In this document: in pieces, positions 39,698 to 48,672 of the stretch | Layout of the letters: each line of letters opens with the position of its first letter | Position numbering within the stretch: position 1 is the first letter of the stretch | Assembly (NCBI RefSeq): GCF_003952345.1 | Contig: NZ_CP034433.1 | Coordinates: forward strand, 3,348,001 to 3,412,000 | DNA length: 64,000 nucleotides | Reading direction: 5' to 3' | DNA from: Iodobacter ciconiae | GTDB lineage: Bacteria > Pseudomonadota > Gammaproteobacteria > Burkholderiales > Chitinibacteraceae | The notes under the pieces: generated by a model | Databases searched by the model: none | What the model was told of the DNA's origin: nothing | What the model saw: only the letters and a program-made list of their open reading frames with translations | Made by a program: the position numbers and the translations under genes

Positions 39698-40837
39698 TTA
39701 CAGTGTTTCTTTCAGTGCCAAAGCCTGCTCTAAAGCGGCATCCACATTGCTGGCCAGCACATTGTAATGGCCCATTTTGCGGCCAGCGCGGGCTTCTTTT
39801 TTACCGTAAAGATGCAGTTTGGTGTTGGGGGCAGTGAGCATGACTTCCCAGTGCGGATCGCTGCCATCATCATGCCAGACATCCCCAAGCAGATTCACCA
39901 TCACCACAGGCGTGTGCAGATCCGGCTTGCCGGGGTAGAGGCCACACATGGTACGCACTTGCTGCTCAAACTGGCTGCTCAATGTAGCATCCAGCGTGTA
40001 ATGGCCGCTATTGTGCGGGCGCGGTGCCATTTCATTGATCACCAGCGAGTCGTCTTCCAGTACAAAGAATTCCACGGCAATCACGCCGATGTAATCGAGT
40101 TTTTCTACCAGCTGGATCGCCATGCTGCGGGCGCGTTCGGTGATTTCTGCACTGATGCGGGCTGGCACAATGGAGATATCCAAAATACCGTTGGTATGGA
40201 TATTTTCTGCAGGCGGAAAACAGGCGATTTCATTGGCGGCACTGCGGGCTACAATCACGGACACTTCGGCCTTAAGCGGCAGCATTTTTTCGAGCACACA
40301 GGGCTGGTGTTTTAGCTCTGATAAGGCGTAGCGGGCTTCTTCCAGGTTGTTGATCCGTGCCTGTCCCTTGCCGTCATAACCGTTACGGGCGGTTTTTAAA
40401 ATGCCGGGCAGGTAGGGGGTAAGGTCTTGTTCCAGATCACCGGAATTCGCAATTACTAAAAAGGGCGCTGTGGCAAGGCCGGCATCTCGGATAAAGTTTT
40501 TCTCTTTCATCCGGTCCTGGGCAATTGCAACTGAATCACCGGACGGGCTCACCTTTACGCCTTGGGCCGCCAACCAGCGCATGCTTTCAGCATTAACATT
40601 TTCAAATTCGGTTGTTACTGCAGCGCATTGCCCCGCCAGCGCTGCCAGTGCTTCCGGGTCAGTATAAGGCTTGCAAAGATGGATATCGGCGATCTCGGCA
40701 GCAGGTGCATTTGGGTCCGGGTCAAGCACGGTTACGCTATAGCCCATGGTTTTTGCTGCCATGGCAAACATACGTCCGAGTTGGCCTCCGCCCAGAATGC
40801 CCAGCATAGCAGGTGGCAAAATTGGCTTAACGGGCAT
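39698..40837 (-). CDS. purK: 5-(carboxyamino)imidazole ribonucleotide synthase
   Basis: ATP-dependent carboxylation of AIR to N5-CAIR in purine synthesis. 379 residues; MLGILGGGQLGRMFAMAAKTMG is the canonical N-terminus, and an ATG 30 bases inside the assigned start is an alternative. ATP-grasp motifs: KTARNGYDGKGQ, FFVLEDDSLVINEMAPRPHNSGHYTLDA. It works directly before PurE, whose gene is two genes upstream on the same strand. Confidence 0.96.
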   Translation of the reverse strand: MPVKPILPPAMLGILGGGQLGRMFAMAAKTMGYSVTVLDPDPNAPAAEIADIHLCKPYTDPEALAALAGQCAAVTTEFENVNAESMRWLAAQGVKVSPSGDSVAIAQDRMKEKNFIRDAGLATAPFLVIANSGDLEQDLTPYLPGILKTARNGYDGKGQARINNLEEARYALSELKHQPCVLEKMLPLKAEVSVIVARSAANEIACFPPAENIHTNGILDISIVPARISAEITERARSMAIQLVEKLDYIGVIAVEFFVLEDDSLVINEMAPRPHNSGHYTLDATLSSQFEQQVRTMCGLYPGKPDLHTPVVMVNLLGDVWHDDGSDPHWEVMLTAPNTKLHLYGKKEARAGRKMGHYNVLASNVDAALEQALALKETL

Positions 40838-40841
40838 TTTA

Positions 40842-41102
40842 TTAATCCTTGTCTTGTCTGTTTTTTACACCCTGTAATAGGGCAACACCCCAGAGTCCCC
40901 AACCAAAAACAGCGCCAAAAATAAGCGCAATAGGCAGGATCTGGATCATGGTGGCGATATATGATGTGCGTGCAAAAAAGCTGATGGCTAAAGAAGAAAG
41001 CAAACCAAAAGGCAATCCCCAGCAGAGGGCTCCCCGGTAGAAAACGCTGAATAAAAAGCCTTTTTTTTCCAGTTCTGCCAGCAGATCTTTGGTGGGTTTC
41101 AT
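40842..41102 (-). CDS. Small membrane protein between purE and purK
   Basis: 86 residues, overlapping the purE stop (ATGA) and ending 4 bp before purK. Two membrane helices are evident: [19 protein letters not shown] and [25 protein letters not shown], with a charged N-terminus ([16 protein letters not shown]) and the tail KNRQDKD. No family recognised. Tight packing inside a purine operon implies co-expression, but a purine role is only inference. Confidence 0.75.
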   Translation of the reverse strand: MKPTKDLLAELEKKGFLFSVFYRGALCWGLPFGLLSSLAISFFARTSYIATMIQILPIALIFGAVFGWGLWGVALLQGVKNRQDKD

Positions 41103-41587
41103 TCTACTTCGGGCAATTCCATTGCCAGTACGGTCTCTTTTTGTGCTGTCCTGAAAGTGGCCAGCTTAGCAGCTAGCTCCGGGATGACGTTGGCAAGTAA
41201 AGAAACTGCAAATAGTGCCGCATTTGCAGCACCCGCTTCGCCAATCGCAAATGTGGCGACCGGAATGCCTTTGGGCATTTGTACGATGGAAAGCAGTGAA
41301 TCTTCGCCACGCAGATATTTGGAAGGAACAGGCACGCCCAGCACCGGAATTGTTGTTTTGGCTGCAATCATGCCTGGTAGGTGCGCCGCGCCGCCTGCAC
41401 CCGCAATAATGCATTGCAAACCGCGGCTGGCAGCAGTTTCGGCGTATTCAAACAAGAGATCAGGGGTGCGATGCGCAGAGACAACGCGGCATTCAAATGC
41501 CACGCCAAAGGCTTTTAGCTGCTTAGCGGCATGCTGCATGACTTCCCAGTCACTATTGCTACCCATTACAACGCCGACTTGAATCAT
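41099..41587 (-). CDS. purE: 5-(carboxyamino)imidazole ribonucleotide mutase
   Basis: Moves the carboxylate of N5-CAIR to give CAIR, the step after PurK. 162 residues, octameric in relatives. Family motifs: [46 protein letters not shown] and [22 protein letters not shown]. It is the first gene of a purE-orf-purK unit. A dyad at 41634-41657 (AAGGGAC / GTCCCTT) lies in its leader. Confidence 0.97.
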   Translation of the reverse strand: MIQVGVVMGSNSDWEVMQHAAKQLKAFGVAFECRVVSAHRTPDLLFEYAETAASRGLQCIIAGAGGAAHLPGMIAAKTTIPVLGVPVPSKYLRGEDSLLSIVQMPKGIPVATFAIGEAGAANAALFAVSLLANVIPELAAKLATFRTAQKETVLAMELPEVE

Positions 41588-41760
41588 GGGTTTCCCCCGA
41601 GTAAAGAATGAATGTTACCGAAAAAATGAGAATAAGGGACCGTTTCAATAGTCCCTTTGCCCTAAGGCCCTAAGAGTACTGTACTTTTATGCTGTGAATG
41701 GCTAATGGCTAAAGAAATTCGTCCTTTTTACCAAAATATCAGAAAAGCCTAATATTTTAG

Positions 41761-41861
41761 TTGACCCTCTCATTTTGCTAGGGCATTCTACTTACTGCGG
41801 CGCAAGTCCGTGTAATTCACAATGAGTTGATACGCTGGAAGGCTTGCCCTCCAGCGTTTTT
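41761..41861 (+). ncRNA. Possible small RNA ending at an orphan terminator
   Basis: An excellent terminator, CGCTGGAAGG, loop CTTG, CCCTCCAGCG, TTTTTTT (about 41832-41861), faces the plus direction although both neighbouring genes (purE and msbA) are on the minus strand. Upstream is TTGACC (41761-41766) with a weak -10 near 41784. A transcript of about 65-75 nt would result. The terminator itself is solid; the RNA is inference. Confidence 0.4.
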
Positions 41862-41865
41862 TTGG

Positions 41866-43608
41866 TCAGCTATTTGCAAATTGTGCGACGTGCATTCGGC
41901 AATACATCCCATTGCTGGCCATGAGTGCCTGGTGCGTGCCGCTTTCAACAATCTTGCCCTGTTGCATTACTACAATACGGCTGGCGTTTTCGATGGTAGA
42001 CAGCCGGTGGGCAATGACCAGCGTGGTGCGGCCTTGCATCAGGTTTTCCAGAGCATCCTGTACTTTGCGCTCGGATTCGGTGTCCAGTGCACTGGTGGCT
42101 TCGTCCAGAATCAGAATCGGTGCATCCTTATAAATGGCGCGAGCAATGGCGAGGCGCTGGCGCTGTCCGCCAGATAAACGCATGCCGTTTTCACCCAGCA
42201 GGGTATTCATTCTGTCTGGCATGGCATCGATAAACTCTAAGGCATGTGCGGCGATCGCGGCCTGACGTACACGATTCATATCAACTTCACTACCGTAAGC
42301 AATATTAGCTGTTACCGTATCGTTAAATAGAATCACATCTTGCGAAACGAGGGCAATTTGCTGACGTAAATTAGCCAGCTGGTAATCGGCCAGCGGCACC
42401 TGATCGATTAAAATTTGCCCGGCATTTAGTTCATAAAAGCGTGGTAACAGATTAGCCAGCGTGGTTTTGCCGCTGCCGGAGCTGCCCACTAAGGCAATGG
42501 TTTCACCTGGCAAAATATCCAGTGAAATGCCATCCAGAGCGGGTTTTCCATCATTTCCATAGGCAAAGCGAATATCTTGCAGTGATATTGCGCCTTGCAC
42601 GCGGGGAAGCTGGTACAAGCCCCGGCTGGCTTCAGGAGTCTGATCCAAAATGGCAAATACAGATTCAGCAGCAGCTAAGCCTTTATGCAGGCTTTCATTA
42701 ATTTTGGTGAGGTTTTTGATAGGTTGTTGCAAGGCCATCATTTGCACCATAAAGGCAACAAATGCACCTGCTGTCAGTAAACCATCCTGAGCACGCAAGC
42801 TGGCGTAATAAATAATGACAGCCAGCGTGATACCAATCAAAAACATGATCAGGCCGGAGTTAATGCTGGAGGTAATGGCCTGCTTGATCGATAAGCGGCG
42901 CACATTATTGTTGGTATTGCCAAAGCGATTCGTTTCATAAGAAAAACCGCCGAATATTTTGATGATGCGCTGGCCGGAAAGGCTTTCGTCCAGGATCTGT
43001 GTCATATTGCCCATGGCGGCCTGTGTTTCACGTGAAAGCCTGCGCTGGCGCTTGCCTACCACGCTGATACTGATGGCGACACCGGGTAGCAAAATCAGGC
43101 ACAAGAGGGTGAGCTGCCAATCTAAATACAGCATGGAGGCTAGTAAAAAGATCAGTAGTAAGCTGTCTTTGATCAGCACTGTGAGCACTTTTGTGCCCGC
43201 ATCCATGATCTGATTAACATCAAAAGTAATGCGCGACAGTAAAACCCCAACCGAGGTTTGATCAAAAAATTGCACCGGCAGGCTTAGCATGCGAGCAAAC
43301 ATTTTGCCGCGTAAATCGTGCATCACTCTGGATGAAACCCACGCTGTGGTGTATTCATTGCCAAAGTTGGAAACCAGCCGTAGCAGCGCCAGCCCTAAAA
43401 TTTGTGCGGGCAATATCCAGGCCAGATTACGGGCCAGTGCCGATGTTTGTAAATTTTGATCAACCAGCGGCTTGAGTAAGAGTGTTAAGCCTGCATCGAC
43501 GGCTGCAGCAACGGTCAGGCAAACCACAGAAATGACGACGATTTTCCAGTAGGGGCGAATTTCGCCCAAGATGCGCATATAAAGAGCTCGATTATTCGTC
43601 GCTGACAT
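41866..43608 (-). CDS. msbA: Lipid A export ATP-binding/permease protein MsbA
   Basis: ABC half-transporter (homodimer) flipping lipid A-core across the inner membrane. 580 residues. Membrane domain about 1-310 with about six helices, e.g. IVVISVVCLTVAAAVDAGLTLLL and DSLLLIFLLASMLYLDW. ATPase domain: Walker A GSSGSGKTTL, signature LSGGQRQRLAIARA, Walker B ILILDEATSALD, and the H-loop in VIAHRLSTIENA. It fits the lipid A biosynthesis content of the window (lpxH, lpxC). Confidence 0.95.
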   Translation of the reverse strand: MSATNNRALYMRILGEIRPYWKIVVISVVCLTVAAAVDAGLTLLLKPLVDQNLQTSALARNLAWILPAQILGLALLRLVSNFGNEYTTAWVSSRVMHDLRGKMFARMLSLPVQFFDQTSVGVLLSRITFDVNQIMDAGTKVLTVLIKDSLLLIFLLASMLYLDWQLTLLCLILLPGVAISISVVGKRQRRLSRETQAAMGNMTQILDESLSGQRIIKIFGGFSYETNRFGNTNNNVRRLSIKQAITSSINSGLIMFLIGITLAVIIYYASLRAQDGLLTAGAFVAFMVQMMALQQPIKNLTKINESLHKGLAAAESVFAILDQTPEASRGLYQLPRVQGAISLQDIRFAYGNDGKPALDGISLDILPGETIALVGSSGSGKTTLANLLPRFYELNAGQILIDQVPLADYQLANLRQQIALVSQDVILFNDTVTANIAYGSEVDMNRVRQAAIAAHALEFIDAMPDRMNTLLGENGMRLSGGQRQRLAIARAIYKDAPILILDEATSALDTESERKVQDALENLMQGRTTLVIAHRLSTIENASRIVVMQQGKIVESGTHQALMASNGMYCRMHVAQFANS

Positions 43609-43742
43609 CGGCGTGCCTTGGTTCGGATTTTACAGACAGGGGCGGATTATACGCTGTAGCAGACTATTCATGGGTGGAAGGAATCCGCTGCTTATGGGGT
43701 ATTTAATGCTCATTATGGCACCCTTCCACCTGGCAGCTCAGC

Positions 43743-44459
43743 TCACAAATCTCCGTACCGGCTTTGTAACAGAGCTGCAATCACTGGTGCCACGGTTTCG
43801 GTGCGAAATATTCTTGGGCCAAGAATAAGCGGGGTGTAGCCTGCGGCCACGGCCAGTGTTTCTTCGGCGGCAGAAAATCCGCCTTCAGGGCCAATTAATA
43901 CGGCGACGCTACTGGCGCTGGCAGGCAGCTCGTTTTGCCTGATTGCACCAATGGGCGATAGCAGCAGTTTGAGCTCGGCTTTTTGTATCAGCGCCTGTTC
44001 AAACTTGATGGTGGGCAAAATAAGCGGCACCCGGGTGCGCCCGCATTGTTCGCAGGCTGATACTGCGATGGCCTGCCAGTGGGCAAGGCGTTTCTCGGCA
44101 CGCTCGCCATTGAGTCTTTGCTGACAATATTCTGAAATTATCGGCTGAATACGGCTAACCCCCAGTTCACTGGCCTTCTGGATGGTGTAATCCATGCGAT
44201 CGCTGGCCGAGATCGCCTGAATCAGGGTGAGATCCAGTGGTGACTCACGGTCTTGCTTATCCCACGCTAATACTTCAACTACCACATGACGTTTACCCAT
44301 TTCGGTAATGCGTGCGGCATATTCGCCGCCCTGACTATTAAATAAAATGATGTCGTCATCAGGCTGCAGGCGCAGCACTTGCACATGACGGGCAACGCTT
44401 TCTGGCAGGTTAAAGTGAGGGCCAGCGGCCAGCGGCATATCAAGGAAAAATCTGGGCAT
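43743..44459 (-). CDS. rsmE: 16S rRNA (uracil(1498)-N3)-methyltransferase
   Basis: SPOUT-class methyltransferase. Start chosen at the ATG 44457-44459 (MPRFFLDMPL) with GAGGTGGA upstream; 238 residues. Motifs: LPESVARHVQVLRLQPDDDI (N-terminal PUA-like), LIQAISASDRMDYTIQKASELGV, and the knot region LIGPEGGFSAAEETLA followed by LILGPRIFRTETVAPVIAAL. Acts on assembled 30S subunits. Confidence 0.95.
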   Translation of the reverse strand: MPRFFLDMPLAAGPHFNLPESVARHVQVLRLQPDDDIILFNSQGGEYAARITEMGKRHVVVEVLAWDKQDRESPLDLTLIQAISASDRMDYTIQKASELGVSRIQPIISEYCQQRLNGERAEKRLAHWQAIAVSACEQCGRTRVPLILPTIKFEQALIQKAELKLLLSPIGAIRQNELPASASSVAVLIGPEGGFSAAEETLAVAAGYTPLILGPRIFRTETVAPVIAALLQSRYGDL

Positions 44460-44874
44460 ATCCACCTCGTGCATTTGAGGCGTTGGTATACCGCAAGGGG
44501 GCAGGGGATTCAAGTACTACTGGGTAGGTGATGCTTCTTGGAGATCATTTTTTAAGTGTTTTTGGCATGCTGATTCAGCTTCAAATCGATTCTCCCGAGG
44601 CGCTGATAGCAAAAATAGAGCTCAAGCATCTCATTGCCCGGGCTATCTGGCGCAGTGTGGTAGGTAAACGGTGTAAGGAATTGGACACTTTGAACTTTAT
44701 AATCGTCCTTGGTTTACGGCTGCCCCGGGCAACTATAAAAATATCGCACAAGTGTGACTCATGTCTGTGGTCCAATTGAGCCGGCGGTGGGTGAGATTGA
44801 CGGAGTCTTCCTGCTCAAGCGATTTCACCCAGTCTGCAAATGAATTCAGTGCAGATCAGCCACCTTGCAGATTT
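44460..44874. other. Intergenic region between rsmE and creD
   Basis: 415 bp. Short overlapping ORFs on both strands (one of 83 codons at 44528-44779) show no ribosome site or recognisable sequence and are not called. A TATAAT occurs at 44698-44703 without a properly spaced -35. The region may hold the rsmE promoter and the creD 3' end. Confidence 0.5.
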
Positions 44875-46287
44875 TTAAACTGAGGTCTCTGTACTCGCTG
44901 GCCGTAAAGCTTTCCAGTCTATTTTACGGGTCAGCACCATCACGCAGCTGAGTAAGGCAAATAGCGTGATACTTCCCATTAGCAGCGCCATATCTTCTGA
45001 TTGCAAGATGCCATATAGCAAGCCATACAGCGTGGCCAGCACCGTTGCAAAACCAAGGCCGCGCTGCCATGCGGCCAGTACAAAGCTGACGTAATAGCCA
45101 AGCAATAACACCGATGCCGCTGCGGCAGTCCAGTAGGCTTTGGCAAAGCCAAGGTGTTCAGATAGCGATAAGGTCAGCAGGAAAAACAGTGCCAGTGCTG
45201 CGCCGACTAAGGCGTATTGCACGGGGTGGATTTCGATTCGTTTCATCAGCGCCATTAAAAACACCGCGCCAAAAATCACCAGTACAAATAACTCGGCATA
45301 TTTGATGGTGCGCTCGTTTAAGACATATCTATCAACTGGGTCTACAAGGCGCAATCCTAGCGAGGCGGATGAGCATTCGGAGCTGCTGCATTTGCTGGTT
45401 TGAGCGCCGCCTGTGGCCAGCTGGCTGGTTTGCCAGCGGGCGCTAAAGCCCTGGGCAGTGACACTGCGCTCTACCGGTGCAAAATTGCCGCTAAAACTTG
45501 GGTGTGGCCAGTTGCCAGCGAGTGCAACATGGCTTTCTTTACCTACCGGCTCGATCAGTAATTGCGTGGTGCCGCTGAGTTTTAAGTTGAGTTTGAAATC
45601 CAGTGATTGCCCGGAATCAGCCAGCTTAACCATGGCATGTACGCCATTACCCAGATTTGTGGCGGGTGTTGCCACGGCAACGGCTGCAGCGCTGTCTTCT
45701 GCCGTGTTTGCCGTGGTATGAATTGTCGATTGGGCTGTACCCGGCTCAAAGTTGAGTGTATCGGCTGCCAGCGTGCCGCCCATATTTTGAATCCCGCGTA
45801 CATCCGACAGGCTGAGTGCCAGATAAGGTTTGCCCCAGCGGCTGCTGATTTTTTCACGGCTGGAGCCGGGATGCTGCTCATAGCTATTGAGCGGTGCGAC
45901 GGCAAAGCGCCCTGACAGGATTAAATCGCTGCGGTAAATGGGCGCTTCAAAAATGCCGCGTTTCAGGCTTTCTACCGCCAATTGCCCTTTAGCCGAAAAC
46001 TGCTCGGGGCTGATGATGATATTGCGGCTGCTTGTGCTTTCTTCCCATGCGCTTATTTTTCCCTGGGGCGTGGTTTGCTCTACGAGTTTGCCGGTGGTTT
46101 CGGTGAGCGGCAGCACCAAGAAGGGCCCTTTCACCGTTTGCTCGCCTGCGCTGAATTGCGAAATCTCCTGGCGTACTTCCTGAGCACGCTGCTGCCGCTC
46201 AAAAACCAGATGCCGCACCATATTTAAAACCACAATCATCCCCAGCATCAGCAGGCCGATGGTGATGATTTTCCACTTTAACTTCAT
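44875..46287 (-). CDS. creD: Cell envelope integrity protein CreD
   Basis: Inner-membrane protein induced by the CreBC system in relatives; function unknown. Start chosen at the ATG 46285-46287 (MKLKWKIITIGLLMLGMIVVLNMV) with AGGGGAAT upstream; the frame is open further but not family-like. 470 residues. One N-terminal membrane helix, a large periplasmic domain (about 50-330), then about five C-terminal helices starting at KYAELFVLVIFGAVFLMALMKRIEIHPVQY. A short insertion with CSSSECSS lies near 370. Direct repeats resembling a CreB site lie 49-87 bp upstream. Confidence 0.93.
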   Translation of the reverse strand: MKLKWKIITIGLLMLGMIVVLNMVRHLVFERQQRAQEVRQEISQFSAGEQTVKGPFLVLPLTETTGKLVEQTTPQGKISAWEESTSSRNIIISPEQFSAKGQLAVESLKRGIFEAPIYRSDLILSGRFAVAPLNSYEQHPGSSREKISSRWGKPYLALSLSDVRGIQNMGGTLAADTLNFEPGTAQSTIHTTANTAEDSAAAVAVATPATNLGNGVHAMVKLADSGQSLDFKLNLKLSGTTQLLIEPVGKESHVALAGNWPHPSFSGNFAPVERSVTAQGFSARWQTSQLATGGAQTSKCSSSECSSASLGLRLVDPVDRYVLNERTIKYAELFVLVIFGAVFLMALMKRIEIHPVQYALVGAALALFFLLTLSLSEHLGFAKAYWTAAAASVLLLGYYVSFVLAAWQRGLGFATVLATLYGLLYGILQSEDMALLMGSITLFALLSCVMVLTRKIDWKALRPASTETSV

Positions 46288-46335
46288 GATATTCCCCTGT
46301 GCGCTTGTGTGATGGGGGCATTGTGCAAGGCTGAT

Positions 46336-46374
46336 GTGGAGGGAAAATGCGGGGAATGTGGAGATTGTGTGGAG
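46336..46374 (-). promoter_or_regulatory. Candidate CreB (cre/blr-tag-like) binding repeats upstream of creD
   Basis: On the minus strand, TCCAC-N6-TCCAC (46358-46373) plus a third TCCAC (46336-46340) displaced by exactly 22 bp, all on one helical face at 11-bp phasing. The known tag in gamma- and betaproteobacteria is TTCAC-N6-TTCAC, so each half differs by one base. Location before creD is as expected. Confidence 0.55.
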
Positions 46375-46384
46375 ATGGGATATC

Positions 46385-46891
46385 TTATTTCTTGGCAGCG
46401 CTGCTTGCCGCGATTGGTGGAACACCTCGCTGGTGAAGTTGTTCAATAGCGGCGCTGCTTAATTTCTCACGTTTTTCACTATCTTGCATTTGCAGATAAA
46501 GCCACGCAAACATTGAAAAAGCGATTGTAATAATAGAGCCAATTAAACCGGCAATCACATTTTCGGCAATGGATCGTCCCCAGCCTTTATTGACGGTTTG
46601 GACGATTTTATCGTTACGTAATCGCGCGACTTGCTGTTGGATTTCTGCTGCAGCGACTTGATCTACAATTTCATTCACTTCGCGCTCGGCTCGTTCACGG
46701 TATTCGAGAATCTTTTGAGGGCTCCTGGCAAAACTATGAAATTGATCGAGTGGAGGTTCTGCAACGTTATTATTGGTTTTAAATGTTTCTATCCAATTGA
46801 TTTTTTCTTCTTTGTAAAACGTATATGCTACACGACCGACAAAGTCCTGAGGGTCTTGGACTAAATCGGTATAGATTCGATGATTGCTCAT
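46385..46891 (-). CDS. Unknown protein with single C-terminal membrane helix
   Basis: 168 residues. The N-terminal half is soluble (LVQDPQDFVGRVAYTFYKEE, then INWIETFKTNNNVAEPP). The middle, about 65-100, is a charged helical stretch likely to be a coiled coil (EYRERAEREVNEIVDQVA). One membrane helix is at about 113-133 (VIAGLIGSIITIAFSMFAWLYL), followed by a short hydrophilic tail. It has no clear Shine-Dalgarno and starts 9 bp after the preceding small gene, suggesting coupling. No family recognised. It separates creBC from creD. Confidence 0.7.
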   Translation of the reverse strand: MSNHRIYTDLVQDPQDFVGRVAYTFYKEEKINWIETFKTNNNVAEPPLDQFHSFARSPQKILEYRERAEREVNEIVDQVAAAEIQQQVARLRNDKIVQTVNKGWGRSIAENVIAGLIGSIITIAFSMFAWLYLQMQDSEKREKLSSAAIEQLHQRGVPPIAASSAAKK

Positions 46892-46900
46892 TGAATGGGC

Positions 46901-47089
46901 TTAACCGACGGTGGCGTGCGTGCGGGTAATGGCGGCAAAAGCTTGGTTGATTTGGTTTTCTGAGTAGCGAGTTTGCAAAATCTCAGCCCTTACTTTTTCA
47001 GGTAAAGAGTAATCCGCCATCCGTTTACCTTCTACACGGTCTTGGTTTACTCGGCGGATAGTCTCTAATGTCACTGTTAATTTAAGCAT
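46901..47089 (-). CDS. Small basic protein of unknown function, partner of the 168-residue membrane protein
   Basis: 62 residues behind GGGGAG at good spacing (8 bases). Predicted mostly helical (MLKLTVTLETIRRVNQDRVE, then KVRAEILQTRYSENQINQAF). A second ATG lies at codon 24. No family is recognised. It forms a two-gene unit with the downstream membrane protein, in the same orientation as the cre genes. Its small size and basic character could suit a regulator or antitoxin, but nothing in the sequence proves this. Confidence 0.6.
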   Translation of the reverse strand: MLKLTVTLETIRRVNQDRVEGKRMADYSLPEKVRAEILQTRYSENQINQAFAAITRTHATVG

Positions 47090-47238
47090 TATCGACGCTC
47101 CCCGTATTGAAGTATTGCAAGATGGATGTTTAAGCGCCGCTTGGTAGTTCTAGCTTTTTATGCCTGATAAACAAAGGTTTTTCTATTGGGAATTATTTTT
47201 TTAATGGCAAATTTGCTTGTCTGTTAAGCACTGGTAGT

Positions 47239-48672
47239 TCAATCCATCGGCAAGCAAACCCTAGCCACCACACCTCCCTCCGTATGGTTTGCCAGGCTCA
47301 CACTTCCGCCATGCAATTCCAGCATGGTGCGGGTCAGTGCCAGCCCCAGGCCGGTGCTTTTTTGGCCGGTGGCGGGGCGGGGCAGGGAGTAGAAGCGCTC
47401 GAACAGGCGGCTGAGGGCGTAATCGGGGATGGGCTCGCCCTGATTGTGGATGGTAATTTGCAGGCTTTGTGCTGCTATTGTCAGCTCGATATGGATCTGG
47501 CCGTGCTCAGGGGTGAAGTCCAGTGCGTTTTGCAGCAGATTTCTGATGGCCTGGGCGAGTAAAAACGCCTCGCCATGGATGATGGCGCCGGGCCACGGCG
47601 CGTGCAGTATTTGCCGTGTACCTGCTTGCGGGCAGAGCGCGTTAATGACTTCATCGAGTAGTTTGGCGATATCCACAGGCTCAGCGTCTTTCAGGCCGTG
47701 CCTTGCTTCCAGCGTGGCGAGTTGCAGCAGGCGGTCGACAATTTGCTGCATACGAGCGGTTTCCTGGCGGATATGGCCGGTAAAACGGTGGTGATCGTTC
47801 TCTTTAAGCGTCAAGCCTTCTTCAAATAAAATTTCTGCTGCGCCGCGTATGCCTGCCAGGGGCGATTTCAGCTCGTGGGTCAGATCATGCACATAGTTTT
47901 CGATATAGGCTTTGCCTTCCAGGCGCTCCCGCATCGTGCCAAGTGCCGTGGCCAGGGTGGTGAGCTCACGATTGGCGGTGAAGCTGGGTACGGTCACGCT
48001 TTGGCCCTCGCTTACGGCTAGTGCAAAGCCGGTGAGTTTGTTAATACCCCGGCTTAGCCACCATGAAAACACGGCTCCAATCACCAGGCCAATGGCCAGC
48101 AGCAAGAGGCCTGCCCGCCAGAGTTTATTTTCGCTGCGGTCAATAAAGGGCTGCATGGCCCAATTGGGGCGGGCGACGGTGAGCACGCCCACAATCTCTT
48201 TGCCCTTGGTAATCGGTGCGGCAACGTGCATGACGGTGGATAGCTCATTTTTTGGATCGGCCAGCGAGCTGCGCGCACCATACTGGCCGCGCAGCGTCAG
48301 GTAAACATCACGCCACTGGCTGTAATCCTGTCCCAGCGCCTGGCCGGTGGAATCCATAATCACCTTGCCCTGGGCATCGGTGACGTACACGCGCAGAAAG
48401 GTTTTATCGCGTGGCACGCCCCACACTTTGGCTTGCGGATTTCTTTCGGCAAACAGCTTAATCGCCTTGGCAAAGCGGCCCGCATCGAGGCGCCCGGCCA
48501 CAAAATCAGGCTGTATCAGCTCGGCCAGCAGGTTGGCGGTATCAACCAAGACTTCTTCGCTGGATTGGCGTACTGCCGGTTTGATTTCATCCCTGACGAT
48601 GCTCAGCACGTAGGCCGCCAGCAGGCTGACCAGCAAGAAGTAGCCAAAGAAAATCCGCAGTGAAAAGCGCAT
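47239..48672 (-). CDS. creC: Sensor histidine kinase CreC
   Basis: Inner-membrane sensor of the CreBC two-component system. 477 residues. N-terminal helix about 6-26 (IFFGYFLLVSLLAAYVLSIV), periplasmic sensor to about 180, second helix LWRAGLLLLAIGLVIGAVFSWWL, HAMP, then the phosphoacceptor His in VHDLTHELKSPLAGIRGAAE. The ATPase domain holds NLLQNALDFTPEHG and GLGLALTRTMLELHGG. Its start overlaps the creB stop by one base (TAATG). Confidence 0.94.
   Translation of the reverse strand: MRFSLRIFFGYFLLVSLLAAYVLSIVRDEIKPAVRQSSEEVLVDTANLLAELIQPDFVAGRLDAGRFAKAIKLFAERNPQAKVWGVPRDKTFLRVYVTDAQGKVIMDSTGQALGQDYSQWRDVYLTLRGQYGARSSLADPKNELSTVMHVAAPITKGKEIVGVLTVARPNWAMQPFIDRSENKLWRAGLLLLAIGLVIGAVFSWWLSRGINKLTGFALAVSEGQSVTVPSFTANRELTTLATALGTMRERLEGKAYIENYVHDLTHELKSPLAGIRGAAEILFEEGLTLKENDHHRFTGHIRQETARMQQIVDRLLQLATLEARHGLKDAEPVDIAKLLDEVINALCPQAGTRQILHAPWPGAIIHGEAFLLAQAIRNLLQNALDFTPEHGQIHIELTIAAQSLQITIHNQGEPIPDYALSRLFERFYSLPRPATGQKSTGLGLALTRTMLELHGGSVSLANHTEGGVVARVCLPMD

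Noticed and set aside
41588..41700. A PurR operator or purine riboswitch in the purE leader.
   Set aside because: No ACGCAAACGTTTGCGT-like box and no purine aptamer core; only the small AAGGGAC/GTCCCTT dyad is seen.
44528..44779. Overlapping ORFs of about 80 and 64 codons on both strands between rsmE and creD.
   Set aside because: Neither has a ribosome site or family similarity; mutual antisense overlap makes both unlikely.
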